Origin: G942493275 sp942493275
GTDB taxonomy: Bacteria; Actinomycetota; Coriobacteriia; Anaerosomatales; PHET01
NCBI GenBank assembly: GCA_942493275.1
Contig: OW818687.1
Coordinates: 434,001 to 498,000 of the forward strand
Direction of reading: 5' to 3'
Length of the DNA stretch: 64,000 nt
Every line of letters starts with the position of its first letter. Position 1 is the stretch's first letter. A program made the position numbers and the translations under genes. Under the pieces are notes generated by a model, which saw only the letters and a program-made list of their open reading frames with translations, was not told where the DNA came from and searched no databases. Below are positions 26,077 through 34,571 of this stretch, piece after piece.

Positions 26077-27132
26077 TTGAAGGCACCTAGCGTCGGTCAA
26101 CGGGTGCTGCTCGTGCTTGTGGCGACGGCTCTCCTTGCCCTCTCGGCCACGATGGCATGGGCCGCGGCGACAGACTACGAGTCCCGAGGAATCGTCCCTG
26201 ACGGCGTCACCGTCGTGGGGACCGACCTGGGCGGCATGACCGAACAGCAGGCGCGCGTCGCGATCGAGGAGGCCGTCTCGGCCCCCGTGATGCGACCGGT
26301 CACCGTCAACGCCGACGGACGCGAGTTCGTCTTCGATCCCCAGGGCGCGGTCACCGTCGACGTGGACAGCATGCTCGCCGAGGCTTACGCGCCCCGACGG
26401 GACGCATCCTTCGTCGCCCGCCTTCGCCACGATGTGGCCCAAGTACCCCTCTCCGCCGAGGTGACGCCGCTGTTCAGCGTCGACGCTACGGCGGTTGCGA
26501 CCTGGGCGGCCGGCGTCGCGAAGGACGTGGATCGCCCGGCGGTCGACTCGACCCTCGGGGTCGTGGCGAGCCGCGTCAAGATCAGCGACTCGAAGACCGG
26601 CCGCAAGACCAAGGTGGACGAGCTGTCCCAGCAGATTGCGGCGGCCTTCACGAGCGAAGCCGCTCTCTCGGACGGTCCGCGCGTGGTCGACGCACCCATC
26701 GCCGAGATCAAGCCCAAGGTCACCAAGTCGAGCTTCGGAAAGACGATCGTGGTCGACCTCTCAGAGCGCAAGATCCGCCTGTTCAAGGGCGACAAGATCG
26801 AGAAGACCTACCGGTGCGCCGTCGGCACGCCGAGCTTCCCCACCCCCAAGGGCGAGTGGGAGATCACCCTGCTCCGCTACCGTCCCACGTGGGTCAACCC
26901 CGGCAGCGACTGGGCCGTTGACATGCCGCCGTCGATTCCTCCGGGGCCGGGCAACCCGCTCGGCACGCGCGCCATCAACCTGAACGCTTCCGGAATTCGC
27001 TTTCACGGCACCGAGAACATCGGCTCCGTGGGAACGGCCGCGAGCCACGGCTGCATGCGGATGTATCGCGGTGACATCGAGGACCTGTTCGAGCGCGTCG
27101 AAGTCGGGATGAAGGTCCACATCGTCCCGTAG
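26077..27132 (+). CDS. L,D-transpeptidase (YkuD) with PG_binding_4-type N-terminal domain
   Basis: A 351-aa exported enzyme. The TTG start has GGAGG six bases upstream and is followed at once by a signal-anchor (VLLVLVATALLALSATMAWA). Residues 35-215 contain a VanW/PG_binding_4-like region (GVTVVGTDLGGMTEQQARVAIEEAV...FDPQGAVTVDVDSMLAEAY). Residues 225-351 are the YkuD catalytic domain, with HGTENIGSVGTAASHGCMRM and catalytic Cys326. It forms 3-3 cross-links or attaches proteins to the wall. It is the only plus-strand gene in this part of the window. Confidence 0.92.
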   Translation: MKAPSVGQRVLLVLVATALLALSATMAWAAATDYESRGIVPDGVTVVGTDLGGMTEQQARVAIEEAVSAPVMRPVTVNADGREFVFDPQGAVTVDVDSMLAEAYAPRRDASFVARLRHDVAQVPLSAEVTPLFSVDATAVATWAAGVAKDVDRPAVDSTLGVVASRVKISDSKTGRKTKVDELSQQIAAAFTSEAALSDGPRVVDAPIAEIKPKVTKSSFGKTIVVDLSERKIRLFKGDKIEKTYRCAVGTPSFPTPKGEWEITLLRYRPTWVNPGSDWAVDMPPSIPPGPGNPLGTRAINLNASGIRFHGTENIGSVGTAASHGCMRMYRGDIEDLFERVEVGMKVHIVP

Positions 27133-27148
27133 GACCCGCAAGCCGCGA

Positions 27149-28369
27149 TCAGTCTGACGACCCGGTCGCTTCCACGTCCGATTCCTCGACCGACGCCGCC
27201 TGCCTCTCGGCCGCGCTCTTGAACGCGCGCGCGACGATGGCACTGAAACGGCGCAGATCCGCGGGCTCTGACTCCCAGACGCCCGCGAGCGGCCCGCCCT
27301 CGAGCGTCGGCGCCACGCGGTTCTTGTGAGTCGCCGAGCTCATCCACAGGTCGACTCTGCGGGAGTCCGCGTCGCCCTCAAGCGGCTCGACGGGAACCAC
27401 GCGCTCTCCCCCGGCGAAGATCTCGCTCAACTCGGGCGTACTCCCCAGCCCGGCCACGAACACCTCGACGCAGCCCGGCCCCGCGTGGAACCTGAGCTCG
27501 GCGTAGGAGAGAGCCATCCTGAAGCGCTCCTCCTCGGGCAGTACGAGCCACTCGTCGAGCCCGTCGACGACCAGGGCCGCCTTCTTGTGGCTCAGCCCCA
27601 CGAGCCACACGAGCGCGCCGAGGGCCTTGCGAGGCGCCTTGGTGCCGGCGATGGAGTCAGCAAATCGCGGCGGGTCGACGAATGCCTGCTCCGCGAGGGC
27701 GCGAGCGAGCGCCTTTGAGTGATGCGCGCCCACGTAGTCGAGGATGTAGCGGGCGGCCGGGTCGATGAGACGCTCGGGCGCGGCGGGCTCAACAGGCTCG
27801 CCGTCCTCCTCGGCAGGCTCCTCGACGGGCTGCTCGACCCGCTCCTGGAACAGCGGCGTGATGAACAGCCGCGTCACAGCGTGTTGCGGCGACTCCTCGA
27901 ACTCGTCGAGGAGTGACTGCCACCCCTGCTCGCCGAGGGACTCCCATGCCGGCAGCTCCTCGTCAGGGTCCTGCTCGCCAACGAAGCGCACGAGCTCCAC
28001 GAGCGTGCGCTCGTAAGAGGACTCGACGACCGCGGTCGCCAGCGCATGGAGCGCGACCCGGATGCGGCCGGACGCCACGTGCGGAACGTGTGCCGCGAGG
28101 ACGTCGGCCTCCCCCGCCCGCTCGACGATCGCGGCGGCGAGATCCGTCGCGGCGGTGCCGTACGCCTCGACCCACACGGGAACGGGGCGGAGTTGAGCGG
28201 CGACCGCGTCCAGAGCGACAAGGGCGCGGTTGGTCGAGGCCCGGCGGTCCAGGGCTGCGACGAGCTCAGCCTCATCCGCGTCGTCGTCAACCTCGATGAA
28301 CGGGTTGGCGACAAGGCCGAGCGACCGATAGTCGACCGGCTCGTCACGCACTTCAACGTGCTCTTCCAT
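27149..28369 (-). CDS. Degenerate AAA-like protein lacking a Walker A motif
   Basis: A 406-aa acidic soluble protein. The start (VDYRSLGLVANPFIEVDDD) resembles the opening of ExeA/TniB-type AAA ATPases (F-G-L-x-x-N-P-F), and the middle has a Walker-B-like strand (KKAALVVDGLDEWLVLPEEERF). Where the P-loop should be, there is VPVWVEAYGTAATDLAAAI, with no GKT/S. A Glu/Pro-rich linker (about 175-205) splits it. Nucleotide binding is therefore doubtful. The real function is unknown; I describe it by resemblance only. Confidence 0.5.
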   Translation of the reverse strand: MEEHVEVRDEPVDYRSLGLVANPFIEVDDDADEAELVAALDRRASTNRALVALDAVAAQLRPVPVWVEAYGTAATDLAAAIVERAGEADVLAAHVPHVASGRIRVALHALATAVVESSYERTLVELVRFVGEQDPDEELPAWESLGEQGWQSLLDEFEESPQHAVTRLFITPLFQERVEQPVEEPAEEDGEPVEPAAPERLIDPAARYILDYVGAHHSKALARALAEQAFVDPPRFADSIAGTKAPRKALGALVWLVGLSHKKAALVVDGLDEWLVLPEEERFRMALSYAELRFHAGPGCVEVFVAGLGSTPELSEIFAGGERVVPVEPLEGDADSRRVDLWMSSATHKNRVAPTLEGGPLAGVWESEPADLRRFSAIVARAFKSAAERQAASVEESDVEATGSSD

Positions 28370-28414
28370 CCCGCTCCCCCCCCCAACTGGCGGCGTTCTA
28401 CTCGACGCCGGGTC

Positions 28415-28846
28415 TCAGGCCTCGAGGAATCGTGTCTCTTCGCACTCGGTGGACCGAATCTCCGAAATGGAGGTTACCTTGCCGTGGCGCACCTTTGCGG
28501 TCCTAATGCCAGTGTCGGACTTGATGACCTTGAACGTGGCCCGCTCGCTCGAACGCGACTTCGGCGCCACGACGAGTGTGACATCACGATTGAGCATCAT
28601 CAGGTACTTGATCAGTCTCTCGATTGAGAAGCCGCTGAGCTTGCCGGCGAAGAGGTCAGAGACCTTGGGTTGGGTCGTGCCAAGCAGACTCGCAGTCTGT
28701 GCCTGCGTCAGATGCCGATGCTTCGCGATGCTACGAATCTGAATCGCGAGGTCAGCCTTCGCCAACGCCTCTTCCGGCTGGGCGAGGCCCAGGTCGGCGA
28801 ACACATTCCCGCTGCTCTGAGTCACTTGGCTTTCGTCGTTCGTCAT
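28415..28846 (-). CDS. XRE-family antitoxin (HigA-like)
   Basis: A 143-aa DNA-binding protein with a helix-turn-helix (ADLAIQIRSIAKHRHLTQAQ, then TASLLGTTQPKVSDLFAGKLSGFSIERLI) of the HigA/Xre type that pairs with HigB/Gp49-like toxins. The C-terminal region (about 100-143) is an extra, basic extension. Its ATG overlaps the stop of the upstream toxin remnant (ATGA), the normal translational coupling of such operons. It seems to be an orphan because the toxin is truncated. Base composition is lower in GC than neighbouring genes, a sign of transfer. Confidence 0.8.
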   Translation of the reverse strand: MTNDESQVTQSSGNVFADLGLAQPEEALAKADLAIQIRSIAKHRHLTQAQTASLLGTTQPKVSDLFAGKLSGFSIERLIKYLMMLNRDVTLVVAPKSRSSERATFKVIKSDTGIRTAKVRHGKVTSISEIRSTECEETRFLEA

Positions 28847-29000
28847 CTCTGCTTCTTCTTCCGTTCACCGCAGTCAGCCTCAGCGATCTTCAGCCTCGAC
28901 TTGACTCGATCAATCTCCTTCTTTGGAGTGGCGATTCCGGCTTTGGACTTCTTCTGGCGGCGAGTATCCCAGATTTGGTATACCCACACAAGGCTTGGGT
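28843..29000 (-). pseudogene. 3' remnant of a HigB/RelE-type toxin gene
   Basis: The last roughly 50 codons read ...RRQKKSKAGIATPKKEID, followed by RVKSRLKIAEADCGE. This matches the C-terminal end of Gp49/HigB-like toxins (Q-K-K-S-K-x-G-I-x-T-P-K-x-E-I-D). The usual N-terminal 55-65 residues with the RNase fold's first strands are missing: upstream, the frame runs straight into the 3' end of the CWB2 gene at 29019. The stop codon is coupled to the antitoxin start. The cut lies within about 20 bp of the end of the long direct repeat. Confidence 0.6.
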
Positions 29001-29014
29001 TGGACGCACGAACT

Positions 29015-30006
29015 ATGCCTACTGCAGGTAGTTGTTGATCTGCGCCTCGACGGCAGGCGTGATGACCACGGTGCCGCCAAAGATGTAGCACTCCTCGATG
29101 CTGCCGCCGTTGATCGAGAGCCAGGCGGCGGTATCGGGGCTGAGCACCGTGCTTTGCGTGAGCAGGAGCACGCCGTTCTTGCTGCCGAGCATGCCTCCGC
29201 CGGCGAGCGCGTCAGGCAGGCTGGCGGCGAAGCCGACCGCACCGAAGTCGAGCCAGCCCTTGGCCTGGGCCTTGGTGGCGATGGTGGTGGCGGTCAGGTA
29301 GCGGTTGGTGCCCGCCCAGCGGTGCTCGGCGTCGTCTGTGACCCCGAGGCCGCTAGTGAGCACGCTCGAGGCGATTGTGTTGGGGCCGCCGGCGGCCACG
29401 ATGCCGACAGCCGAGCCCTTGGCGGTGGTGAGGCGCGCGATCTCGGCGCTGGTCTCTGCCGGCACGGCGGTGGCCGATACGAGCAGGATCGGGTAGCCCT
29501 GGGCCGCCGCGATCGGCGAGAGTGCGAGCGCATCCGAGAACTTCGCCTGGTCGGCGCCGTTGGCGATGAGCACGGTGCCGGGTGCGGGACGCCCGGTGCG
29601 GGTCTGGATGGCTTTGGAGACCGCGACGGCGGTGTCGTAGCGGTTGCCGCCGGCCACGCGCACGCCGGTGACCGTGCGGCCCGGTGCGAGCACACCCACG
29701 CGGGCCACGAGCGCGTTCATGGTCGCCTGCGGGATGGCGGCGGTGCCGCCCACGAAGGTGATCTTGACCGAGCCTCTGGCGCGCGCGATCTCGGCGATCT
29801 CGTCTTCGACCTTGGCGGGGTCCCCCGTCGAGTTGATCAGCAGCAGCGGGGCCTTCAGGTTGAAGGAGAGCCCCGAGGCGGGCAGTGCGTCGACCGCCGA
29901 GCGGTCCTCGCCGGATGCGACGATGACCTCGGTGACGCCGGGCCAACTCTTGTCGCCGGTCGGGTCGAAGCCGGTCTCGGCGATGCTTTTCGCGGTGCCG
30001 TAGCGC
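29015..30006 (-). repeat. Long direct repeat, copy A (CWB2 module)
   Basis: These 992 bp match 59397..60388 with no gaps and 14 mismatches by my line-by-line comparison (98.6%). The match starts four bases past the stop codon and ends at TAGCGC, near the junction between the CWB2 module and the repeat domains. Both copies have the same orientation and reading frame. Confidence 0.9.
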
Positions 30007-32198
30007 GAGGTGTAGATCGGGTGGATGGTGCGGTCGGCCACAGGCGGCGGCGCGGCCACCGTGAAGTTCGCGGTGCCGGTAAGCGAGACGTTGTTCGCCA
30101 CGTCGGTCGCGAAGTAGGTGACCGTGTGAGCGCCCTCGCCGGACACGTCGAAGGACGCCGAGGCGGCGTTGACGGTCTGCTCGGCGCCGCCGTCGATGCT
30201 GTAGGTGATCGACTTCACGCCCGAGCCGGAGTCCGCGGCGTTGATGACGACGTGATAGGACGTGGTGTTGTTGGTGAGCGTGTGACCGGCCGTGGGCTTG
30301 ATGGTGTCGAGGATGGTGAACGTCTTGGTGACCGGTGCCGATACGTTCTGGGCCACGTCACGCGCGATGACCGTCAGCGAGGTCGCGCCGTAGCCGGTTA
30401 CCGCCTGGGCGCTCGCACCGTCGACGGTGACGGTCGTGCCATTGCTGAATCGATAGGAGATCGAGGCCACGCCAGAGCCGCCAGTGTCGCTCGCGGTGAT
30501 GTTGATGGTGGCGTTGTCGTTATAGGAGGCGACAGGCGTGAAGTTCACGGTGGGTGCCGTGTTGTCGCCGATGTTGAGCGCAATCGGCCCCTTGCTGGTG
30601 ACGTTGCCCGCCACGTCGGTGGCGGAGTAGGTGAACGAGTGATTGCCGTCGCCGGTCACGTCGAAGGACGCCGAGGCGGCGTTGACGACCTGGGTGGCTC
30701 CGCTGTCGACCTGGTACGAGATGAAGTCCACACCCGAACCGGAGTCAGAGGCGCTGATGACGACGTGATAAGAGGTCGTGTTATTGGTGAGCGCGTGGTT
30801 CACCGTGGGATTGATGGTGTCGTTGATGGTCACGGTCTTGGTGACCGTGGGCGACACGTTGCCTGCTGCGTCTCGGGCGACAGCGGTGAGCGAGGTCGCC
30901 CCGTAGCCGGCAACCGCCTGCGCACTCGCGCCGAGGACGGTCTGGGTCGTGCCGTTGCTGAAGCGGTAGTCGATCGAGGTGACACCGACGTTGTCGGTAC
31001 CGTTGATCTGGATGGTGGCGGTGTCGTTGTACGAGGCCGCCGGCGTGAAGTCGACGGTCGGCTTGGTGGTGTCAGGGGTGACCCCGCCGACCTGAGCGTT
31101 GCTCCAGTTGATGCCGTCGGTGGTGCGAACGATCTTGCCGCCCGATCCCACGGCGACTGCGGTGGAGGCCGTGCCCGGCACGTACGCCAGGCCCTCGAGC
31201 TGGTTCGCGGTCGGTGAGACGCAGGCGGTCCAGGTGGCGCCTCCGTTGGTAGTGCGACGGATGACGCCGCCCGTGCCGGCGGCCCAGCCGAGCGTCGTCG
31301 ACGCCATGTCGGTGCCGAGAAGGTCGCTCGCCACACCGCTCGCACCGGCGGTCCAGGTGACACCGCTGTTGGTGGTGTAGTACGTGACTCCGGCTTCGCC
31401 CACGATCACGCCGGCGTTGACCGAGGCCATCGCGACGTCGTAGAGCTTGTTGCTGCCGGTGATCGTCTGCTTCACCCATGCGTTGGAGCCCAGCGCAGCG
31501 TCGTACTTCCACACGATCGGGATGCTCGCGCCGTTCCACTCATCGATGCCGACGGTCCAGCCGTGCGTACTATCAGGGAAATCGAGCGCATAGAAGCGGC
31601 CGAAGCCGTCCTTGGGGAACGCGGGCCGAGTCTCAGGCGGGTCGTACGTGCCCGCGCTGAGCTCGGGGTACGGGTTCCCCCAGGCTCCGTACAGGTTCAT
31701 GCTTCGGAAGACGACAGGAGGTGCAATCAGCTCATCGGTCAGCGTCCATCCGGCCACTCGACCGTCCCACGGCTCGACGAAGTCCACGTCGTAGAAGTCC
31801 TCATTCTGGTATGACTCGCCCGTGAGGTCGGCCGTGATCTCCTGCCACGTTGCCCCGCCGTCCGAGGTCCCGAGGACGTAGCCGGTCTGCGACACCGCGA
31901 AGCCAGTGCTCGCGTCGTAGAAGTCGACGCCGCGAAGGTTCTGGGTGCCGCCGCCGTTGACCTCTAGCCAGCTCGCGCCGGCATCGGTGCTCTTGAGGAT
32001 GGTCGAGCCGGAACCCACGGCGAAGCCGGTGGTGGCGTTGACGAAGGTCACCGCGTTGAGGTTCGCCGTGAGCGACGTCGGCGAGATGGTGACCGCGGCC
32101 GCCGTGCCTGTGAACGGAACGCCGGTGACCAGAAGCGCGAACATCGCCGCTGTTGCAACGACGCGTGACGCGCGTGACCCGATTCTCACGCCTGACAT
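29019..32198 (-). CDS. Secreted surface protein: YCF48/BNR propeller + OmpL47-like repeats + CWB2 anchor
   Basis: A 1059-aa exported protein. The signal peptide (VVATAAMFALLVTGVPFTGTAAA) is followed by a beta-propeller-like region with BNR/YCF48 repeats (TTGFAVGSGSTILKSTDAGA, LGTSDGGATWQEI; about 45-370). Then come four Ig-like OmpL47-type repeats (about 375-725, each with Y-N-D-x-A-T-I...D-x-G-S-G-V-x-x-I-x-Y-R-F and a D-x-x-x-N-V-S end) and a C-terminal CWB2 module of three repeats (about 735-1059). CWB2 binds secondary wall polymers, so the protein is held on the wall. It is encoded 11 bp after a TPR lipoprotein gene. The ligand is unknown. Confidence 0.88.
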   Translation of the reverse strand: MSGVRIGSRASRVVATAAMFALLVTGVPFTGTAAAVTISPTSLTANLNAVTFVNATTGFAVGSGSTILKSTDAGASWLEVNGGGTQNLRGVDFYDASTGFAVSQTGYVLGTSDGGATWQEITADLTGESYQNEDFYDVDFVEPWDGRVAGWTLTDELIAPPVVFRSMNLYGAWGNPYPELSAGTYDPPETRPAFPKDGFGRFYALDFPDSTHGWTVGIDEWNGASIPIVWKYDAALGSNAWVKQTITGSNKLYDVAMASVNAGVIVGEAGVTYYTTNSGVTWTAGASGVASDLLGTDMASTTLGWAAGTGGVIRRTTNGGATWTACVSPTANQLEGLAYVPGTASTAVAVGSGGKIVRTTDGINWSNAQVGGVTPDTTKPTVDFTPAASYNDTATIQINGTDNVGVTSIDYRFSNGTTQTVLGASAQAVAGYGATSLTAVARDAAGNVSPTVTKTVTINDTINPTVNHALTNNTTSYHVVISASDSGSGVDFISYQVDSGATQVVNAASASFDVTGDGNHSFTYSATDVAGNVTSKGPIALNIGDNTAPTVNFTPVASYNDNATINITASDTGGSGVASISYRFSNGTTVTVDGASAQAVTGYGATSLTVIARDVAQNVSAPVTKTFTILDTIKPTAGHTLTNNTTSYHVVINAADSGSGVKSITYSIDGGAEQTVNAASASFDVSGEGAHTVTYFATDVANNVSLTGTANFTVAAPPPVADRTIHPIYTSRYGTAKSIAETGFDPTGDKSWPGVTEVIVASGEDRSAVDALPASGLSFNLKAPLLLINSTGDPAKVEDEIAEIARARGSVKITFVGGTAAIPQATMNALVARVGVLAPGRTVTGVRVAGGNRYDTAVAVSKAIQTRTGRPAPGTVLIANGADQAKFSDALALSPIAAAQGYPILLVSATAVPAETSAEIARLTTAKGSAVGIVAAGGPNTIASSVLTSGLGVTDDAEHRWAGTNRYLTATTIATKAQAKGWLDFGAVGFAASLPDALAGGGMLGSKNGVLLLTQSTVLSPDTAAWLSINGGSIEECYIFGGTVVITPAVEAQINNYLQ

Positions 32199-32209
32199 GG
32201 TGCCACCCC

Positions 32210-33031
32210 TTAGCGAGCGATCTGCTTTGCGACGTCAATCAGTGCCGCTTTGATGTCTGAACCCTTGCCCGACTCGGCGGCGCCTTCGGCGACCACGAGA
32301 ATGCTGTCGGACGCGAATGCGACCGCAGCCACGGCGCCGTTGCTGCCGAAGTAGACGGTCTTACCACCGATGCTGGCGGTCGATGCCCCTGATGGGTAAG
32401 ACGCCTTGATCTGCTGGTCGAGTGCGGCCTGAGCCAACTTCTGAGTCTTGAACTGCTCGGCGACGATGGTCAGCGACTGCATCGGACCACCGTCGGGCAG
32501 GTACATGCGGGTCAGCACGAACGGATCCGCGATGAGGCCCTGGGCGACGAACCCGTCAAGGTTGTCGGGCACGAACGGCGCGAGCGTCATGACGGGACCG
32601 GTGGGGGTCTCGGGCTTCTCGGTATCCTTGGCGGGCGTCTCGGAAGGCTTTGCGGGGGTCTTGGAGTCGCCGCCTGCCTTCGCGAGCAGCGCCTGGGCGT
32701 CGGCGTTGGTGGGGTCCTCGGCCAGTATCTGCTCGAGCTTGGCCTTGGCGGTCGCGAGGTCACCGGCGTCGAGCGCCTTCTTGGCCTCGGCCATCACCTT
32801 GGCGAGCGCGAGGTGCTTGGCGCAGGTGTCGGTCCGAGTGGTCACGCCGTACTCGGAGACCTCCGAGGCGCGGACCTCGATCTCTTTGGTGTCATCGGAG
32901 ATGACGTGGCCGGCGGTGCACATGACGATCGTGCCGTCCGCGACGGTCACCTTCTTCGCGCACCCGGTGCCCAGGAACGCGAATGCAAGCAGGGAGGCGA
33001 TGAGTGCGCCTCGTGAGATCACCCGGATCAT
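32210..33031 (-). CDS. TPR-containing lipoprotein, first CWB2 cassette
   Basis: A 273-aa lipoprotein. Signal and lipobox are visible (LIASLLAFAFLGTGC, Cys24). It is followed by a short beta region (TIVMCTAGHVISDDTKEIEV), one TPR-like helical pair (AKKALDAGDLATAKAKLEQILAEDPTNADAQALL), a Pro/Thr/Lys-rich linker (about 125-155) and a C-terminal beta domain with GKTVYFGSNGAVAAVAFASDSILVV. The same layout, including a GAKGYFGTDGTRFATVTYARGRYVFEV segment, is seen at 63009..63821. The ATG overlaps the upstream membrane-protein stop (ATGA). The role is unknown; it is probably a partner of the CWB2 protein encoded next. Confidence 0.7.
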   Translation of the reverse strand: MIRVISRGALIASLLAFAFLGTGCAKKVTVADGTIVMCTAGHVISDDTKEIEVRASEVSEYGVTTRTDTCAKHLALAKVMAEAKKALDAGDLATAKAKLEQILAEDPTNADAQALLAKAGGDSKTPAKPSETPAKDTEKPETPTGPVMTLAPFVPDNLDGFVAQGLIADPFVLTRMYLPDGGPMQSLTIVAEQFKTQKLAQAALDQQIKASYPSGASTASIGGKTVYFGSNGAVAAVAFASDSILVVAEGAAESGKGSDIKAALIDVAKQIAR

Positions 33032-34467
33032 GAGACCTGCCCTTCCGTAGCTTCTCGCCCCGGCCTGCCTCGCAGCGCCGAGACCATCAGAGCGCCCGCC
33101 GCGATCACCGAGGCGGCCAGCGAGGCGATCTGAACCGCCGTCGAGACCGCCGAGTACGTGATCGAGGCGTACTCGGTACCGTAGTCCTGCTGAACCTCCG
33201 CGGGTATCCACGACACCCACACGTGCAGAGGCACGAATCTCAATATGGCCCACCCGGCCGCGACGGTGATGGCGATGAGCACCGTGCCCACCGACCGCCT
33301 CACGGACGAGCGTGACTGCAACACCGTTTCAAGGAGCAAGAAGAGAGCCAGCGAGAAGACAAGCCAGCCACCGATCGTCTCGGCGCCGGAAAGCGTGAAG
33401 TTCGCCGAGAACGCCTGCATGTCCGTGCGCGCTCCGCGCACAGCAACCGCGACCCCGGGGACGACCATCGCGGCGACCGCTATCAGCGCCGCTGCGACCG
33501 CGGGAGCGAGCACGAGCCACGAGGCCCGGACGCGCTCGGAGCCGGAGCGAACGGCGCCGTACGCACCGACCGCACCGACGCACGTCGCGGCGAACGCGGC
33601 ATCAAGCAGCACGGGCCGGGGGCCGAGTGCGCCGACCGCCGCCTCGACGAAGGTGAACAGCGTGAGGGCGGCCGGGACCATCAGCAACGCGCTTCCGGCG
33701 AGCGCGGGCGACCACCGACGCGACGCGTAGACGGTCGAGGCCGTCGCACCGGCGACGAAGAGCGCGAGCGGCGCCGCGAACAGGGCGCCCAGCACCGACG
33801 GGACGGCGGGCGCGCCGGTGGCGGCCAGGATGACCGCGGCGCCGAGCGAGCCGAGCGCGGCCCACCCGAGAGCGGCTCGGCGACCGTACTTCTCGGCGAG
33901 GATGACGAGGGCCACGAGTGCCGCGGCCCACACGAGCGCAGAGACGCCGAGCGCGAGTTGCTGGCTGACGTGGCGCGCGAGCAGCGAGAACGAGCTGGGG
34001 CGCTCCCAGTTGGCGAGCACGGCGGCCGCGCCCACCAAGGCGACGAGCGCCGCCGCGACGCGCGTGAGCCCGCGGAGCTCGCGGCTCGCGACCACGTGGG
34101 CGGCGACCAGCACGAAGCCGGCAAACGGCACGGTCCAGAAGAGCGCGAGCGAGCCGGCCGGCGCGTCAGAGAAGCGGTTGGCCATCACGAAGAGCGGAGC
34201 GCCCGCGAAGGCGACCGCCCCCAGAACCGCCGCGGCTGTCGCCTGTGCGGCCCGGATCTCCTTGAGAGAACCGGGTCGCACAGACCCGCCGACGAGCAGT
34301 AGGCCCACGGCCGCCGAGAACGCGCACAGAGCCGCGACCGCGCTCGCGTTCGAGCCCACAGCCGCTGTCTGGAAGACGAACTGCCCGGTCGCGAATACCG
34401 CTACCGCCAGCCACGCTGCGGCGGCCGATACCGCGCCGGTCACGACTGTCGGGGACTTCTCGGACAC
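33028..34467 (-). CDS. Polytopic membrane protein, about 14 helices
   Basis: A 479-aa very hydrophobic Ala/Val-rich protein with about 14 transmembrane segments spread evenly from residue 10 to 470. The only long external part lies near the C-terminus (LHVWVSWIPAEVQQDYGTEYASITYS). I do not recognise a family; the size would suit a transporter or a polymer flippase. It is the first gene of the cassette with the TPR lipoprotein and CWB2 protein, with an overlapping stop/start, so the three products probably work together at the envelope. Confidence 0.6.
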   Translation of the reverse strand: MSEKSPTVVTGAVSAAAAWLAVAVFATGQFVFQTAAVGSNASAVAALCAFSAAVGLLLVGGSVRPGSLKEIRAAQATAAAVLGAVAFAGAPLFVMANRFSDAPAGSLALFWTVPFAGFVLVAAHVVASRELRGLTRVAAALVALVGAAAVLANWERPSSFSLLARHVSQQLALGVSALVWAAALVALVILAEKYGRRAALGWAALGSLGAAVILAATGAPAVPSVLGALFAAPLALFVAGATASTVYASRRWSPALAGSALLMVPAALTLFTFVEAAVGALGPRPVLLDAAFAATCVGAVGAYGAVRSGSERVRASWLVLAPAVAAALIAVAAMVVPGVAVAVRGARTDMQAFSANFTLSGAETIGGWLVFSLALFLLLETVLQSRSSVRRSVGTVLIAITVAAGWAILRFVPLHVWVSWIPAEVQQDYGTEYASITYSAVSTAVQIASLAASVIAAGALMVSALRGRPGREATEGQVS

Positions 34468-34506
34468 GAGGCGACGACTCCTTCCCGGGACTCATCCTCC
34501 CAGAAA

Positions 34507-34536
34507 GGAGGGGCCGAGCAAATGCCCGGCCCCTCC
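34507..34536 (-). terminator. Intrinsic terminator of the fdh operon
   Basis: GGAGGGGCCG (34507-34516) and CGGCCCCTCC (34527-34536) form a perfect 10-bp stem with a 10-nt loop, 36 bp past the six-heme cytochrome stop. On the minus strand the stem is followed by CTTTCTGGG. Confidence 0.75.
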
Positions 34537-34571
34537 CTTCGAGCGCTGCACGGCACAGCGCTGACGAACAC

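Noticed and set aside
29015..30006. The 992-bp repeat as an insertion sequence or transposon
   Set aside because: It encodes only the CWB2 wall-binding module; there is no transposase, terminal inverted repeat or target duplication.
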